A DNA stretch of 64,000 nucleotides, from positions 335,978-399,977 of the forward strand of contig JADCLS010000003.1 of the NCBI GenBank assembly GCA_026702845.1. Reading direction: 5' to 3'. Positions 28,545 to 37,571 of this stretch are shown here, one piece after another. The DNA is from Candidatus Heimdallarchaeota archaeon (GTDB lineage: Archaea > Asgardarchaeota > Heimdallarchaeia > Heimdallarchaeales > Kariarchaeaceae). Within the stretch, counting starts at the first letter, position 1; every line of letters begins with the position of its first letter. Both the position numbers and the translations under genes were made by a program. The notes below the pieces were generated by a model. That model did no database searches. It saw only the letters and a list, made by a program, of their open reading frames with translations, and was not told the origin of the DNA.

Positions 28545-28616
28545 CTACTTAGGATAATCTCGCTTGTTAAAAATAGTTGTGGGTCGTAGATGAACTGGTA
28601 TAGAATACTTCATTGC

Positions 28617-28832
28617 CTAAATACTATGGGGACCATGAAAAACATTGATATTGCCTGGTTTAGTACTAAGCTTGCAGGCTTTGCATGTACAAATTCGGCA
28701 TCCAGCTTCTGTAGGGTCAGTTGGTGATTTTTGCAGATAACTAGGTTTGACCTTGTTAGTCTCAATTGATCTAAATGGCACATATGTCTGGAACATATCA
28801 TATGTAATCCAAAAAAGATGATGTTTTTCCAT
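28617..28832 (-). CDS. Small cysteine-rich protein at the edge of desert 2
   Basis: 71 residues with a tight cysteine cluster (CRICTCKACK near residue 45), probably a metal-binding knuckle, and an aromatic N-terminus. A TATA-like atagtatagt lies about 21-24 bases before ATG 28832, which supports a real gene. It is immediately beside the second AT-rich desert. The family is unknown; it could also be the remnant of a larger gene. Confidence 0.5.
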   Translation of the reverse strand: MEKHHLFWITYDMFQTYVPFRSIETNKVKPSYLQKSPTDPTEAGCRICTCKACKLSTKPGNINVFHGPHSI

Positions 28833-29280
28833 GGATTTTTGAAAAACTATACTATTGATCCTATTATGTATTTATACATATAATTATATGTATTGAATGT
28901 AAATTACTATTAACACAAAAATATACTTTTATTTATTTATACATTTAACTTAATTACCTATATATTTGTACATACACAATAACAAACGTTGTATATAATG
29001 AAAACATATGTATGTACTACTTTTTGTTCATATGAAAGAAAGAATATTATTTAAATTATAAGTTTATTGTAGTCAATTCTAAAAATTATCTATCTTTTAA
29101 CGCAATAAATATTTAATTCAGTATCCTCATTTCTTTATATAAATTGTTGATTTATTATATTATTCAATAGTATAAATTAATATTTAATTTCATAGCGCCT
29201 TAGACAACTCTAATATTAATTATTAGTCTATTCGATATATATGTTCATCTAATTTGCAAATCATTTGTATAGTGAATTAT

Positions 29281-29311
29281 TATATCATATGTTATAAATA
29301 AATATGATATA
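29281..29311. repeat. Inverted repeat, 10-bp arms
   Basis: TATATCATAT and ATATGATATA are separated by 11 bases, lying 46 bases before the conserved block of desert 2. Confidence 0.65.
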
Positions 29312-29357
29312 TTTGAGGACTAATGGGTTTCAAACCCCACATTTTCGATCTTTTTAT

Positions 29358-29488
29358 GGTTAGGACTACCGTTAGTGGTAAGTATTATAAAGTGATCGTT
29401 TACAGCTATTGATCAAATATTTATTCCTCATTTAGTTTATCAAGATATTTTTTGATATTCAAAATTTGGAATTTTTAGCCTATTTTAT
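29358..29488 (+). repeat. 131-bp conserved block, desert 2 copy
   Basis: The counterpart of 13197-13327, in the same orientation and with the same internal spacing of four identical segments. It follows an inverted repeat. Confidence 0.75.
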
Positions 29489-30613
29489 GGGATGTAAGTA
29501 TTAGAATATATTTTTTTTATCTATTAATAAATTATTTAAGATAATACATTAAAATTTTAGAAAAATATGTATATAATTTATAATATGAAATTATAAAATT
29601 TAATCGATTCAAAGCTGAGAACCAATGGACTATTTCCTTTTTAATATTCCGAATTTTATGATAATATACATTATATCATGTAGATATTAATTATTGTAAA
29701 AAATTTAGATAAATATTTATCATAACATGCGAGTTTAAATACATATAACAAAAAATATCTGTTTTTTATATCTTATGCAATATTAATTATTTATTTAAAT
29801 AATATGATATACTATCTTTCAATGATATTATTATAATTATTCTTAACCAAATTTTCTAAATATTTCGTGCATTTGACTATCAAACCTACACATTTCGCAC
29901 TAGTTTTACGATTTATTTGTTGCTTTATTTATAATATTTTTTGAGCATTTGACTGATTTTTAACAGACTTTAGAATGAAGGGTTCTGGACCCAGTCTCAT
30001 CTTTCTCTTTGATTATTAATTGAACATAATTGTAAACATTATTATATTTAATCAATTATTTAATATATCTTACTTCGTGGTTCAAGCTGTCTACTTCAGA
30101 TTGGTTCTTCGATCTTTACTATAGGAGAATATCTATTTGATTAAACAAAGATTGTTATTAATTAGAAAAATGATTGTGCTATCTATTTTACCCATCCAGG
30201 TGGTAATATAAGAGATTTTTTCCACTATCTAGAAAATTCATATGCTAGTCTTCATCAATAACTCATTATACTTTTTTCATTAATGGTCATCACTTTGACT
30301 TTAGATCTGTTTTATTTCACTAGTCATCTAAGTAATTAAGTATAACATCATCATTTCTACAAGCTAAAATCAGACAAGTATAATTGCCTAGAATAATTGC
30401 CAAGTAAAATTTATTTTTAATTTTTGAATTGATTTGTATATACTTTACATATGACCTTTTCCAATAATCTGAATATTATCATGTGGAGTGCTTCATTCAA
30501 TTGCTATACTTTTGATGTATCAAAACATAATATTCACAAATAATATATCTGGAATAGTCTTCACAAAAATTACAATAGGTAGGTCAATTTCAGCTGTCAA
30601 GCTTCATGTAAAA

Positions 30614-30630
30614 TCGTTATCCTATAGCGA
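30614..30630 (+). repeat. Desert-boundary motif, copy 3
   Basis: TCGTTATCCTATAGCGA, a more diverged form with inverted TCG(C/T)TA ends, at the right side of desert 2. Confidence 0.5.
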
Positions 30631-30730
30631 ATTTCATCATACAATCAAGGCTTTTCTTTGCTATTTAGCTCAACATATTACAGATTAGCGTTTCAACCTA
30701 TAGAATTGAGGATTTGACGACCCCTCAGAA

Positions 30731-31021
30731 TCAGTACCTCTCCCACTGAGACACATACACATCCTTCTTCCAATCGCATTTGGTGCAGATCAGCCAGAGA
30801 CAATAATCGGGAGGGATGGTTTGCAGTCCACCAACTTCCTTTCCCTCAGTACTCAATTCATTGTCACATTCGGGACAAGTGCACTCATCCAACCTGATGG
30901 CTTTCTCACAAGAAGGACAACTTATACTCACACGGTCAGCATGATCAAGGGTATCCAGCTCCCAGGGAGTCTTCAGTGTACTGGTAACCTCTAACTCGCT
31001 TTGACAGGATGGGCAATACAT
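30731..31021 (-). CDS. Multi-zinc-ribbon protein
   Basis: About 96 residues with four C-x2-C pairs: MYCPSC at the N-terminus, SCPSC, TCPEC and CTKC, enough for two zinc ribbons. There is no other domain or membrane helix. Such proteins act as nucleic-acid or protein adaptors. ATG 31021 places the first knuckle at residue 3; an upstream GTG at 31036 is possible. Confidence 0.7.
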   Translation of the reverse strand: MYCPSCQSELEVTSTLKTPWELDTLDHADRVSISCPSCEKAIRLDECTCPECDNELSTEGKEVGGLQTIPPDYCLWLICTKCDWKKDVYVSQWERY

Positions 31022-31165
31022 ATTGTAGAATATCACTGCTAGTGTTTGAACATTACCTCACAGAGATAGATGATTGAGAATTCGATGAGGTATCCATCAC
31101 TTAGGGATCACAAATTCAGAGCTCCCACCATATTCTTATAATTTTGCAGTAAATTGGTTTTAATA

Positions 31166-31759
31166 ATGTCAGCTGAGTTGCACAAGGAAATTATTATCCA
31201 ATTCTATGACTGTCAAAATCAAAAGGACTGGGAGACATTGGAAACCCTTGTCCATGAGGATTATGATGAGCAATATGCGATTAAAAATGAAGATTTCAAA
31301 GAAATAAAAACCTCCGATGCAATTTTTTCTGAAAGTGCCTCCTCAAATCCTTTTTTCCAGTTTTTAAAATTACTTGGTTTTTCTGATGAGAAAATAGCTG
31401 AAGGAGTTTCATTATGGTCCAGTATTTCAGGAAAAGAAAGTTTCATCAAAGAGATGATTTGGTCCTCAGATATCTTTACAGAGACCGAAATAACTCATTT
31501 AATTGGAGATGATAATCAGGTTTGGGTACGGTTCAATGCAATCATCAATGAACCCAAAAAACGTAACATTGTTGTCAGACTAAATGAGATATTCACCTTT
31601 AAGGATAGCAAAATAATCCATCATCATGGATGGGGACATTACTATGCTGCATTATTACAATATGGAAAAATAGTACTTGCACAGAATGAGGAACTGGAAA
31701 TGGAGAGGTACCTCAATACTCTGCAGGAAATGGGTTTGATACCCTCTCGTCACGTGTAA
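31166..31759 (+). CDS. NTF2-like/SnoaL-like protein
   Basis: The opening HKEIIIQFYDCQNQKDWETLETLVHEDY is the start of a SnoaL/DUF4440-type cone fold (KEIIIQFYDCQNQKDWE, residues 7-23). Later strands include VWVRFNAII and VVRLNEIFTFKDSKIIHHHG. An insertion of about 50 residues after the first helices makes it longer than usual. Members can be isomerases, cyclases or simple ligand binders, so the reaction cannot be assigned. A TATA-like cttataattt lies 27 bases before ATG 31166. Confidence 0.75.
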   Translation: MSAELHKEIIIQFYDCQNQKDWETLETLVHEDYDEQYAIKNEDFKEIKTSDAIFSESASSNPFFQFLKLLGFSDEKIAEGVSLWSSISGKESFIKEMIWSSDIFTETEITHLIGDDNQVWVRFNAIINEPKKRNIVVRLNEIFTFKDSKIIHHHGWGHYYAALLQYGKIVLAQNEELEMERYLNTLQEMGLIPSRHV

Positions 31760-31763
31760 TACT

Positions 31764-31991
31764 TCAATCAAGTCTAGGTGGTCCTGCGTTTTTTGGAGAT
31801 ATACTAGGATTTCTTACCTGTCCAAGAAAATATATCAGCTCAAGCTGATTATCGTAAATCATGTAGATGAAGGGTCGGTTGATTTTCACTTCCATGGGTG
31901 GGATATATGGTCCTCCTGCTGCCATCATGGCAAAGCTTGCTGCAGCTGCCTCAGTTCCATACTTATCCACCCTGAACACACGAATCAACAT
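31764..31991 (-). pseudogene. C-terminal fragment of a serpin
   Basis: The 75 residues match the end of a serpin: the reactive-loop hinge YGTEAAAASFAMMAA, a short loop, then INRPFIYMIYDNQ and IYFLGQVRNPS, corresponding to the F-x-x-x-H-P-F and G-R-V-x-x-P strands. The roughly 300 residues that form the rest of a serpin are absent upstream. It is therefore a decayed gene, the remnant of a secreted or cytosolic protease inhibitor. An ATG stands at its start, so a short peptide could still be made. Confidence 0.85.
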
Positions 31992-32214
31992 ATGTTACGG
32001 GAAACAGCTGATGTTAAAAATCATTCTAATAATCTAGCCTAGTATCTATTCAACCAAAAGTCGATCAAATTCGACAGCAATCCAAACTATATGATCACAA
32101 CCTTTTCAAACTGCATTATAATCTTTTAATTGTTTCGAAGTAATGAAATAGTCAAATCAATAATTGATCATTGATTGGAATATCTTATAATATTAACATA
32201 AATCCAATAGCAAT

Positions 32215-32868
32215 ATGAAAGCGTACCTGTTGATCTTGCTCTTGATCCCAGTGTTCATTCCCAATGCCATGGCTGGTTCTCTAGGTGGAGAATGCTATCA
32301 AACCTACTATAATGATAATGGATCCTGTCACTTCTCAGTGAACCTTGATAATAATCAAACATTATGGTGGATAAATATGAATCCAAACCTTGATATGATT
32401 TTCTCAACAACCATCTCCTTGGATTCGAACTCCACAACTTCTATCAATTACCTGATAGAGCTTGATACTCGACATGAGCTGTTAAGCAGTTCTGCTGAGA
32501 CACAATACCTAAGAACAAATCTTTCGATGATGTATGACGATGATGAGATAGCTCTCTATGGGGGATCCCTACAAGCAGGAGAATCGGTGATTGATTCCTG
32601 GCTCCAACCCTATGATGGAGGAGAAATCGGGTTCACCCTTGCCATTATCATATCAATTCCCGAGGATGCTGCAGTATCTGGAACCATTTCCTATCAAATA
32701 ACTGATGAGGGGACAAGAGATCCTTTGCTCATCGGATTTATCATTCTTGCCTCCTTCCCGTTTCTCATCATCGTCGTACCGATTGTTCTCATTGTATTCG
32801 TTATCATTTTGATAATCATAATCAGAAAGCTGTTTTTCAAACCCAAACCAAGATATGGGCAAATGTGA
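32215..32868 (+). CDS. Secreted membrane-tailed protein
   Basis: Signal peptide MKAYLLILLLIPVFIPNAMA, a beta-rich ectodomain of about 150 residues with two cysteines near its start (GECYQTYYNDNGSCHF) and several N-x-[ST] sites. A long hydrophobic segment of about 45 residues follows, and the tail is basic (KLFFKPKPRYGQM). It is likely surface-exposed and anchored at the C-terminus. A TATA box (cttataata) lies 27 bases before the ATG. It converges with the P450 gene, two bases apart. The family is unknown. Confidence 0.8.
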   Translation: MKAYLLILLLIPVFIPNAMAGSLGGECYQTYYNDNGSCHFSVNLDNNQTLWWINMNPNLDMIFSTTISLDSNSTTSINYLIELDTRHELLSSSAETQYLRTNLSMMYDDDEIALYGGSLQAGESVIDSWLQPYDGGEIGFTLAIIISIPEDAAVSGTISYQITDEGTRDPLLIGFIILASFPFLIIVVPIVLIVFVIILIIIIRKLFFKPKPRYGQM

Positions 32869-32870
32869 GA

Positions 32871-34139
32871 TTATTTGAGTATGGTGAAATGTTCAAAAGA
32901 GGAGAATGGGAAATTCACTTTTCTTTCAGGATGTTTAGTAGGATCAAATTTCATTGTGGGAAATCTCTTGATCATCTCAGAAAAAGCAATCTCACCCTCA
33001 GCTCTTGCTAGTGGTGCTCCTAGGCAGAAATGGATACCCTTTCCAAAAGCTAGATGTTTTCTGGCATTTGGCCTGTTTATATCAAATGAATTGGGATTAT
33101 CAAACATCTCAGCATCGCGATTGGCTGCAAACATTGAAACTTCTACCACATCATCCTTCTTCAGCTGAGCTCCATAAAACTCCATATCCTCAGTTGCCTT
33201 TCTTGTTGTCAAAGTCAGTGGTGGATCATAACGTAATGATTCCTCCAACGTATTATCCACTAGGCTAGGCTCTCGTTTGAGCAAGTCAAACTGATTTGGA
33301 TTATTAAGCAATGCATAAGTTGTATTGGCAATCAGATTGACCGTGGTCTCATGTCCTGCGATTAGAAGCAAAATGAGATTGGATATGATTTCCTGTTCAG
33401 TAATTGTTTCTTCATCTTCATCCTTGGCATTTAACAGGTTGGAGATCACATCATCTCCACGATTAGAATCTCTGAAATCAACCTCTTCTTGCAATATTTG
33501 CACGGTACCCTCAATCGCAACCTTAGCTTTCTTTCTCACATCACTATTGATTGCCTCAGCAGTGAATCCATTGATGATATCCTTGCTCCAGTGTTTGAAT
33601 TCCAATGAGTTATCTTCAGATAATCCAAGAACTTCTGCAATCATGGCAATCGGCAGTGGATATGCAAATGAATCAATTAAGTCAAATTTCGGCTTATCCT
33701 CAAGCTGATCCAACAACTCTTTGGTTATCTTGGTGATACTTGGACGCATTGCCTTGATGGCTTTGGGAGTAAATGCTTTTTGTGCCAATTTTCTAATACG
33801 GGTGTGATCAGGTGGATTGGAAAATATAATCCAATCTCTTGTCAATGTGGTCTGCACTTGTTTGTTGATGATGTAGCTAAGTGGAGGTTTGATAATTGCC
33901 TTAAGAATCGGATTCATATTTCCCAGTATCATCTGAGGTGCCATTTCACTAGGATGGACAGCACGGAATCTATGATCACTGAATACATCTTTGACCGCAT
34001 TATAACTAGTGGCAAGCCAAGCATCCTTTATCCTAACAACCTCTCCATGCTCCCTCTGTTGCTTGTACAATTCATAAGGGTACATCTGTGTATAATTAAT
34101 CTTGTCCATAAGATTGATTTCTTGGTGTTTGGAACTCAT
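32871..34139 (-). CDS. Cytochrome P450
   Basis: A soluble bacterial-type P450 of normal length (422 residues). The I-helix oxygen-binding AGHETT is at 261-266, the ExxR pair at E300/R303, and the heme loop FGKGIHFCLG has the thiolate Cys at about 372. There is no membrane anchor. It would need a redox partner (ferredoxin or flavodoxin) and O2, and none is encoded beside it. The substrate is unknown. P450s are rare in archaea, so acquisition from bacteria is likely. A TATA-like cttataaaa is 27 bases before ATG 34139. Confidence 0.95.
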   Translation of the reverse strand: MSSKHQEINLMDKINYTQMYPYELYKQQREHGEVVRIKDAWLATSYNAVKDVFSDHRFRAVHPSEMAPQMILGNMNPILKAIIKPPLSYIINKQVQTTLTRDWIIFSNPPDHTRIRKLAQKAFTPKAIKAMRPSITKITKELLDQLEDKPKFDLIDSFAYPLPIAMIAEVLGLSEDNSLEFKHWSKDIINGFTAEAINSDVRKKAKVAIEGTVQILQEEVDFRDSNRGDDVISNLLNAKDEDEETITEQEIISNLILLLIAGHETTVNLIANTTYALLNNPNQFDLLKREPSLVDNTLEESLRYDPPLTLTTRKATEDMEFYGAQLKKDDVVEVSMFAANRDAEMFDNPNSFDINRPNARKHLAFGKGIHFCLGAPLARAEGEIAFSEMIKRFPTMKFDPTKHPERKVNFPFSSFEHFTILK

Positions 34140-34196
34140 ATCATTCCATTATAATATAATGCTTATAAAAATGAAGGTAAGAAAAATTATGTCAAC

Positions 34197-34700
34197 TTAG
34201 GAAGGGCAACTCCGCTGAATGGCTCGAGGATTACTATCCTGCATTCGCTTTTGAAAATTCCAATCAAAGACCTTTTGAGGTTTAATAACTATTTGAATCT
34301 CCTGTTTAGGACGACTCGTAAGAAAACGGTATAATTGGGAGTTTTGGTTGGTAAAATACTTCATGTAGAGTTGTTTCATCAGCTGTAGTTCATGATCAGG
34401 ATGTAATGTAACAGTTCCATATCCGCGAATGCCACAGTATGGTGGAAGCTCAGAGGCTATCTCAAAACCTACTTTGGGATTAGTTCGTAGATAACTGATC
34501 AACTTGGATCCCTCCGAGCTGGCACAGATCAGGGTATCATCTCGGGGTTCATAGATGAACCAGAGGGAGAGAACTATAGGATATCCTGAGGGGAGAAGGC
34601 AGCTCAATCGTATGGGAATATTAATCTCCTTGAGGAAATCTTTCATGGATGGCGTGAACATAGGTTGATTCAGGATGGAATGCATAAATCCATTCTGCAT
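34197..34700 (-). CDS. Pyridoxamine-5-phosphate-oxidase-like flavin/F420 protein
   Basis: A split-barrel flavin-binding fold: IRLSCLLPSGYPIVLSLWF, then DDTLICASSEGSKLISYLRTNP, then GYGTVTLHPDHE and a C-terminal IVIKPQKVFDWNF. These proteins bind FMN, F420 or heme and act as reductases. The cofactor cannot be told here. It lies behind the P450 in the same direction but has its own TATA candidate (tactaatta) before ATG 34700, so joint function is uncertain. Confidence 0.8.
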   Translation of the reverse strand: MQNGFMHSILNQPMFTPSMKDFLKEINIPIRLSCLLPSGYPIVLSLWFIYEPRDDTLICASSEGSKLISYLRTNPKVGFEIASELPPYCGIRGYGTVTLHPDHELQLMKQLYMKYFTNQNSQLYRFLTSRPKQEIQIVIKPQKVFDWNFQKRMQDSNPRAIQRSCPS

Positions 34701-35010
34701 TAACAGTGAACTATAGATCAATACTAATTACTCATATTCTCCTTCCATCTTTGCTTTGATGCATTCAGATTGCTCCTCCCATACACTCTTTCAGGTTCTA
34801 TTGTGTAAATCAACATCTGATCTGCATAGATACTTTGGCAACTTCCCCTAAGAATACATAACCAGGGATTTTTCAGTATTATTCGTGCAGATATTGCTAT
34901 ATTGCTTGGCCAACATCAATGATGAGCATTGATCTGCATACACTTTCAAAACTTTCACCGATATCTCCATCCCTGTAAACCTATTAATACGAGAGATTGC
35001 CAAAGGCATT
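34701..35010. other. Divergent promoter region
   Basis: About 310 bases between divergent genes. TATA candidates lie at about 34722-34730 (minus) and 34981-34989 (plus, 26 bases before ATG 35011). Nothing else is recognised. Confidence 0.5.
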
Positions 35011-35604
35011 ATGCGTTATTCAGTATTCCTTCTCCTCTTACTCCTCCCTCTAAGCAGTGCAATTGATGAGTACAGGCCACAATGGTATGATGATGAGAGT
35101 GATGGTGGGTTTTCTTCCGTATCTGCAGTAGTGGTGTTGGAAACACATGAGCTCAATATCACCATTTTTTGGGATCAGCCCATGAACTATACTGATGTCT
35201 ACCGTATGCTAATTGATTTCACCTACACCAAATACTATCAATGTGATCAGGGTAGCTGCTTCTCGGTCATTAATCTAGAGTATAATCATGAATTGGAGCA
35301 TTTTGATATTGATCAGTATTCCAATGCTTTTGATAATGAATCTTCTGTATACTCCTCAGCCATCAGTAAAGATCCCTATTCCATGACATTTCATACAAGC
35401 ATCCTCCCTGAGATGACTGACATCTTTGTCACTACTCTTGAAGATGGGTATGAAGTATCCATCAATGTGGACTGTTCCATGAATTATGGTGATTCATTTG
35501 TGGATAGTTACTCCTTAGAGTTAAATACTGATCTCACTTCAGCTCCATTTTCTCCCTACTGGTTTCTACCTCTCATCATTCTACCCTTACTGAAAAAACA
35601 GTGA
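35011..35604 (+). CDS. Secreted membrane-tailed protein
   Basis: Signal peptide MRYSVFLLLLLLPLSSA, an acidic beta-rich ectodomain with two close cysteines (YQCDQGSCF), and a short hydrophobic C-terminus (YWFLPLIILPLLKKQ). Size and plan resemble the gene at 32215, but a confident alignment is not possible by eye. It is likely held on the outer face of the membrane. Its leaderless promoter is clear. Confidence 0.78.
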   Translation: MRYSVFLLLLLLPLSSAIDEYRPQWYDDESDGGFSSVSAVVVLETHELNITIFWDQPMNYTDVYRMLIDFTYTKYYQCDQGSCFSVINLEYNHELEHFDIDQYSNAFDNESSVYSSAISKDPYSMTFHTSILPEMTDIFVTTLEDGYEVSINVDCSMNYGDSFVDSYSLELNTDLTSAPFSPYWFLPLIILPLLKKQ

Positions 35605-35665
35605 AGTGATTATAGTTCTCTACCTAATAATAATGTATGTATTCTGAATATGTGACATTAGGTCT

Positions 35666-37519
35666 TCAATTGATGGTATGAGAAATTAATACTGTACCTT
35701 GATCATCACCAGCAATGAGGGTAGACCTGATACTGATCTGTGTGCCTGAAACATCCACCTGAAACAGAGTTTGATCATCAGTGTAGTAGCCACCGGTGTA
35801 TACCTGCACGAAATCAAAGGGATTGAGCTCACTTCCTGGCTCAAATAATATATTTCCATGCATATGCCCAGAGATGATCAGATCTGCACCGGTATCATTG
35901 AGGAGAGTGGCCCATTGCTGCAAGTACTCTCTGCCAAAGGTGAACTCATCCTCAAAGAGAAAACCATTGAGAGGGATATGTGCTAATACTACCCGGAATG
36001 TTGCCTGTTGATAGGCATCAGTCAGTACCTCAGCCTGCAGCCACTGATATTGCTCATCGTAGAACTGTGTGAAATTCACCAGACCTGAATACTCCACATC
36101 ATCATCTTCCTTATCTTCACCAGTATCCAGAACAGTGAAGTGTACAGGGCCATGATCAAAGGAATAATAGGGCATACCTGTGGGAGTATCCACATAATTC
36201 CAGAAATCCCTGGCTAATGGGCCACGGGTCTCATGATTACCTCTTGCCAGGACAAAAGGGATTTCTCCCTGCAGTGCTGATGCTACAGGATCAATAAACT
36301 GCTCCAGCAGCTGATCCTTGCTATCAACATGGTTGAGATGATCACCATTCATCACCACAAAATCCGGTGTAGTGGTTGCATAGTCCATTGTCATCTGATA
36401 GATCTCCTCCTGCTCATGAATATCCGAGAAGACAAAGAATGAATAAGCATCCTTGGTTGTATCAAGTGTATTGAAGCTTTTCAACTCTGATTCAATAGTA
36501 CTACCAAAATCCGCACTGTTGGGGTCAACGGACTTCACTTCCTTAGATATCACCTTGTAGTGATAGGTAGTTCCGGGTTGTAATCCCTGTATCATCACCT
36601 TATGAACCTGTGTTACTGGTAGCAGTCCCAGCACTGAGCTGGCATAAGCAGTCATTCCAAGAGCAGTCGTCTCACCATACTCCACCCAACTCACAGCATC
36701 AGTTGAGGTCACCCACATGATACTCATTCTATCCTCACCTGGGCTCTGCAGATAGGGAACAGTCTCAAATCTGAAGCCACTGGAGTTGGTGATCATCAGC
36801 AGGGAACTGATAAGGAGTAGGATCAACAGAACATTAGCCATGATGAGTGATCGAGTAGATACCCTTGGCTGCCTGGTGGCAATAGGTTGAAGTAAGAGAA
36901 ATCCAGTCACACTAAGCACCAACAATATCCAGGGGAACACATCTCGAAGGGTATAGAGAATTATGTCTCTTTCGTTACCCATCTCATCCAGTAACACATA
37001 GATCAGGGCAGAATATATTGTCATGGGCAATATGTTCCTTAAAATCCCTTTCAAAGTGGCACTCAATGTGGTTGTGTTGAAGAGCTTAATTTCTTCTCTG
37101 AAGGATTGAATCTGAAATATGAGTTCAGTAGCTGCTAATAATACAATGATTACTAGCCATGGAAAGTTGAGGCCTAATATATCTGATAGGAAATAGTTGA
37201 TATCTGCCCAGATGGTTTTCACTAGCAATACCAAGGAGAAGAAAATCAGATGGGTGACAAGATGTAGTGAGGATAGTAGAATTTTCCCCATCCCCTGTTG
37301 CTTGAGAAATTCTTGCAGTTGCATCTGTTCCATCAACATCAAATTTGTTTCATAATCATTGTGGAGTGCACTAGTGAGAAGTGTAATGTCCAACACCATT
37401 ACTCTAGCATCAAATGAAGAATGCTGCTTTTCTGAGATATCATTCTCATCTAACGATTTTGATGCATAAAGTAGGGTTTGAACTAGAAAATCACAACTTG
37501 TAATTTTACTTTTACTCAA
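35666..37519 (-). CDS. Membrane metallophosphoesterase with PAP-like Fn3 domain
   Basis: The N-terminal third carries about five to seven membrane helices. Next comes a fibronectin-like domain typical of purple acid phosphatases (MSIMWVTSTDAVSWVEYG, then GLQPGTTYHYKV). The calcineurin-like catalytic domain follows: FSDIHEQ (metal I), NGDHLN, RGNHET, AHIPLNG and SGHMHG. All metal ligands are present. The catalytic part should face outward and hydrolyse a phosphoester; the substrate is unknown. Polytopic N-terminal fusion of this kind is unusual. It diverges from the RHH/zinc gene across a short shared promoter region. Confidence 0.88.
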   Translation of the reverse strand: MSKSKITSCDFLVQTLLYASKSLDENDISEKQHSSFDARVMVLDITLLTSALHNDYETNLMLMEQMQLQEFLKQQGMGKILLSSLHLVTHLIFFSLVLLVKTIWADINYFLSDILGLNFPWLVIIVLLAATELIFQIQSFREEIKLFNTTTLSATLKGILRNILPMTIYSALIYVLLDEMGNERDIILYTLRDVFPWILLVLSVTGFLLLQPIATRQPRVSTRSLIMANVLLILLLISSLLMITNSSGFRFETVPYLQSPGEDRMSIMWVTSTDAVSWVEYGETTALGMTAYASSVLGLLPVTQVHKVMIQGLQPGTTYHYKVISKEVKSVDPNSADFGSTIESELKSFNTLDTTKDAYSFFVFSDIHEQEEIYQMTMDYATTTPDFVVMNGDHLNHVDSKDQLLEQFIDPVASALQGEIPFVLARGNHETRGPLARDFWNYVDTPTGMPYYSFDHGPVHFTVLDTGEDKEDDDVEYSGLVNFTQFYDEQYQWLQAEVLTDAYQQATFRVVLAHIPLNGFLFEDEFTFGREYLQQWATLLNDTGADLIISGHMHGNILFEPGSELNPFDFVQVYTGGYYTDDQTLFQVDVSGTQISIRSTLIAGDDQGTVLISHTIN

Positions 37520-37571
37520 TATCGTTTCTATCAGGCAAATAGGTTATCTATTATACTTGGGACAATCAAAT

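Larger units (their letters stand above)
28860..30610. other. AT-rich gene desert 2
   Basis: About 1.75 kb dominated by A and T without a credible gene. It contains an inverted repeat at 29281-29311, the conserved block at 29358-29488, a GGGTTTCAAACCCC hairpin near 29329 and a weak motif-like sequence at 29087-29103 (TATCTATCTTTTAACGC). It ends near motif copy 3. It is related to desert 1 by the shared block. Possible roles are an origin, a partition site, a non-coding RNA or a degenerate element. Confidence 0.75.

Noticed and set aside
29320..29350. tRNA-like T arm (GGGTTTCAAACCCC)
   Set aside because: No acceptor, D or anticodon arm around it; only a short hairpin.
30488..30688. 66-residue frame at the right end of desert 2
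   Set aside because: Starts with GTG, has AT-rich random composition and includes the boundary motif.
33325..33708. Plus-strand frames opposite the P450 gene
   Set aside because: Shadows of a certain gene.
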